Program-made: the position numbers and the translations under genes
Source: Nocardia higoensis
Lineage (GTDB): Bacteria > Actinomycetota > Actinomycetes > Mycobacteriales > Mycobacteriaceae
Reading direction: 5' to 3'
NCBI RefSeq assembly: GCF_015477835.1
Contig: NZ_JADLQN010000013.1
Span: forward strand, 1 to 32,343
Length of the DNA stretch: 32,343 nucleotides
Notes under the pieces: model-generated
What the model was told of the DNA's origin: nothing
The model's input: only the letters and a program-made list of their open reading frames with translations
The model's database searches: none
In this document: positions 31,270-32,343 of the stretch, one piece after another
Position numbering within the stretch: the stretch's first letter is position 1
Layout: every line of letters starts with the position of its first letter

Positions 31270-31964
31270 GCACGCTGCTCATCACCGGTACCTCCACCGA
31301 TGTCGGCAAGACCGTCGTCACCGCCGCGCTGGCCGCGACCGCCGCCGCCGAAGGGCGATCCGTGGCAGTCTGCAAACCCGCCCAGACCGGAGTCGTCCCG
31401 GGCGAGCCCGGCGACCTCACTGTTGTCGAACAGCTGGCCTGCCCGCTCGTCACCCGCGAACTCGTCCGGTACCCGGATCCCCTCGCGCCCGACACCGCCG
31501 CCCGGCGTGCCGGACGACCCCTGCTGACCCTCGCCGAGACGGTCGAAGCGGTGCGCGATCTCGATGGCTCGGATGCGACTCTGGTCGAAGGCGCCGGTGG
31601 CCTGCTGGTGCGGATGGGCGAGTTCACCCTTCTCGATCTGGCGAAGGAACTCGGCGCGCCGGTTCTGGTCGTCGTTGCAGCGGGTCTCGGCACCCTCAAC
31701 CACACCGAGCTGACCATCCGAGCGCTCGAAGCCGCGGAGGTCCGCTGCGCCGGTCTGGTGATCGGCTCGTGGCCCGCAGCCCCCGATCTGGCAGCCGAGT
31801 GCAATCGCGAGGATCTGTCGCGTGTGACCGGTATCGACATCGTGGGCGTGGTTCCGGCCGGCGTCGGCTCCTGGAGTCACGAACGCTTCGTTTCCGAGGC
31901 TCCGGGGTGGTTCGTCCCGGCCTGGGTCCGCGGGGAGTTCGCCGCGGAACCGACCCACCGCTAG
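31266..31964 (+). CDS. bioD: dethiobiotin synthetase
   Basis: A 232-residue P-loop enzyme that closes the ureido ring of dethiobiotin from diaminopelargonate, CO2 and ATP. The N-terminal GTSTDVGKT (8-16) is the modified Walker A typical of BioD, followed by CKPAQTGVVPGEPGDL (about 36-51) and VEGAGGLLVRMGE, which binds Mg-ATP and substrate. GLGTLNHTELTIRALE is also a family motif. The start ATG at 31266 overlaps the bioF stop, indicating coupling. bioB, the final enzyme, is not in the window. It is followed by rRNA promoters only 39 nt after its stop. Confidence 0.95.
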   Translation: MSTLLITGTSTDVGKTVVTAALAATAAAEGRSVAVCKPAQTGVVPGEPGDLTVVEQLACPLVTRELVRYPDPLAPDTAARRAGRPLLTLAETVEAVRDLDGSDATLVEGAGGLLVRMGEFTLLDLAKELGAPVLVVVAAGLGTLNHTELTIRALEAAEVRCAGLVIGSWPAAPDLAAECNREDLSRVTGIDIVGVVPAGVGSWSHERFVSEAPGWFVPAWVRGEFAAEPTHR

Positions 31965-32002
31965 TCGATTCGGTTGCCGCGCACCCCGATCCACCTGGGG
32001 AT

Positions 32003-32031
32003 TTGACATGGTGCGAGTGCCTGCGTAACTT
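32003..32031 (+). promoter_or_regulatory. rRNA operon promoter P1
   Basis: TTGACA at 32003-32008 and TAACTT at 32026-32031 are separated by 17 nt. A perfect -35 box is rare in this GC-rich genome and fits a strong rrn promoter. It begins 38 nt after the bioD stop. Expected start near 32038. Confidence 0.8.
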
Positions 32032-32161
32032 ATTCCAGGTCAGAGCGACACGGACACCGACCCGGAGCCGAGACGCCGAGCCGAGAGGTTCAGCGTGGCC
32101 TGGGAAACGAGGTAGGACGAGGAGCGCCTGGCGATCACACTGGCTCGACCATAGTTCGGAT

Positions 32162-32191
32162 TTGGTTTCGGACGACTGGACGCGCTAGGCT
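32162..32191 (+). promoter_or_regulatory. rRNA operon promoter P2
   Basis: TTGGTT at 32162-32167 and TAGGCT at 32186-32191 are spaced by 18 nt; TAGGCT/TAGACT is the usual -10 box of actinobacterial rrn promoters. The transcript would start near 32198 and enter the conserved leader. Confidence 0.7.
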
Positions 32192-32343
32192 GGAAAAGTT
32201 GCCTCACTGAAGCACTGGAGTTTTTCTGGTTCGGATGTGTGTGCGTGTGTTCTTTGAGAACTCAATAGTGTGTCGATGAATGTCAGTGCCAATTATTTAT
32301 TGGTTCCGGCTCTTCACCCCCGTGGGGGGTCGGACATTTTTAG
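32192..32343 (+). promoter_or_regulatory. 16S rRNA precursor leader (5' end of an rrn operon)
   Basis: The sequence after P2 contains the leader characteristic of mycobacterial and nocardial rrn operons. The boxA antitermination element TGTTCTTTGAGAAC at 32248-32261 continues into CTCAATAGTGTG. Next come CCAAT-TATTT-ATTGG at 32289-32303 and ACCCCC-GTG-GGGGGT at 32316-32330, both able to form hairpins and likely involved in processing. The window ends before the mature 16S rRNA 5' end. No gene lies in 31965-32343. Confidence 0.85.
32248..32261 (+). promoter_or_regulatory. boxA-like rRNA antitermination element
   Basis: TGTTCTTTGAGAAC resembles the rrn boxA (E. coli TGCTCTTTAACA) bound by NusB/S10, at the expected place in the leader upstream of 16S rRNA. 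Confidence 0.7.

Noticed and set aside
1..32343. CRISPR arrays, tRNA genes, IS elements and prophage
   Set aside because: No regularly spaced identical repeats, tRNA-like cloverleaf, transposase or phage protein was recognised on either strand.

Overview
The window is high-GC actinobacterial DNA. Gene content and order suggest the Mycobacteriales, most likely Nocardia or a close relative. dnaE1, ilvA, the maltooligosyl-trehalose genes and bioA-bioF-bioD lie in the same broad neighbourhood as in mycobacteria, but with different spacing and orientation. This placement rests on remembered synteny and protein features, not on a database search. No phage, IS element, CRISPR array, tRNA or mature rRNA gene is visible.

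Left part (1-6744, all minus strand): a carboxylate uptake and activation cluster. Read in its own direction it holds a LytS-type histidine kinase, a LytTR response regulator, a small two-TM protein, an SSS-family symporter with a large extracellular insertion, a likely terminator, then DUF485, actP and the first 56 codons of acetyl-CoA synthetase. Between the two transcription units are a Crp/GlxR-like site and an 11-bp direct repeat.

Central part (6745-17372): a divergent spacer; dnaE1 (replicative polymerase); a small secreted protein; a class I methyltransferase facing it across a strong shared hairpin; treZ; a class C beta-lactamase-fold esterase with a clear leaderless promoter; ilvA with an unusual 22-residue insertion; an F420-type (Ddn-like) oxidoreductase; and a 71-residue membrane protein. 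The last two diverge around an 18-bp palindrome.

Right-central part (17373-27330): a 900-residue LuxR-type ATPase regulator divergent from a SnoaL-like protein and a four-TM protein; a DUF2235 (Tle1-like) alpha/beta hydrolase; and treX-treY on the minus strand. Two convergent spacers carry degenerate GC-rich repeats. treZ is about 9 kb from treXY and in the opposite orientation, so the glycogen-to-trehalose pathway is encoded by two separated loci.

Right end (27331-32343): bioA, then a cupin/MarR divergent pair with two operators, then bioF-bioD overlapping by 4 nt. Near-identical TTGAAC-N3-GTTCAA palindromes (BioQ-type) precede bioA and bioF, so the two biotin units probably share one repressor even though the cupin/MarR pair separates them. 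The final 380 bases hold two consensus promoters, a boxA element and leader hairpins of a ribosomal RNA operon whose 16S gene starts just beyond the window.
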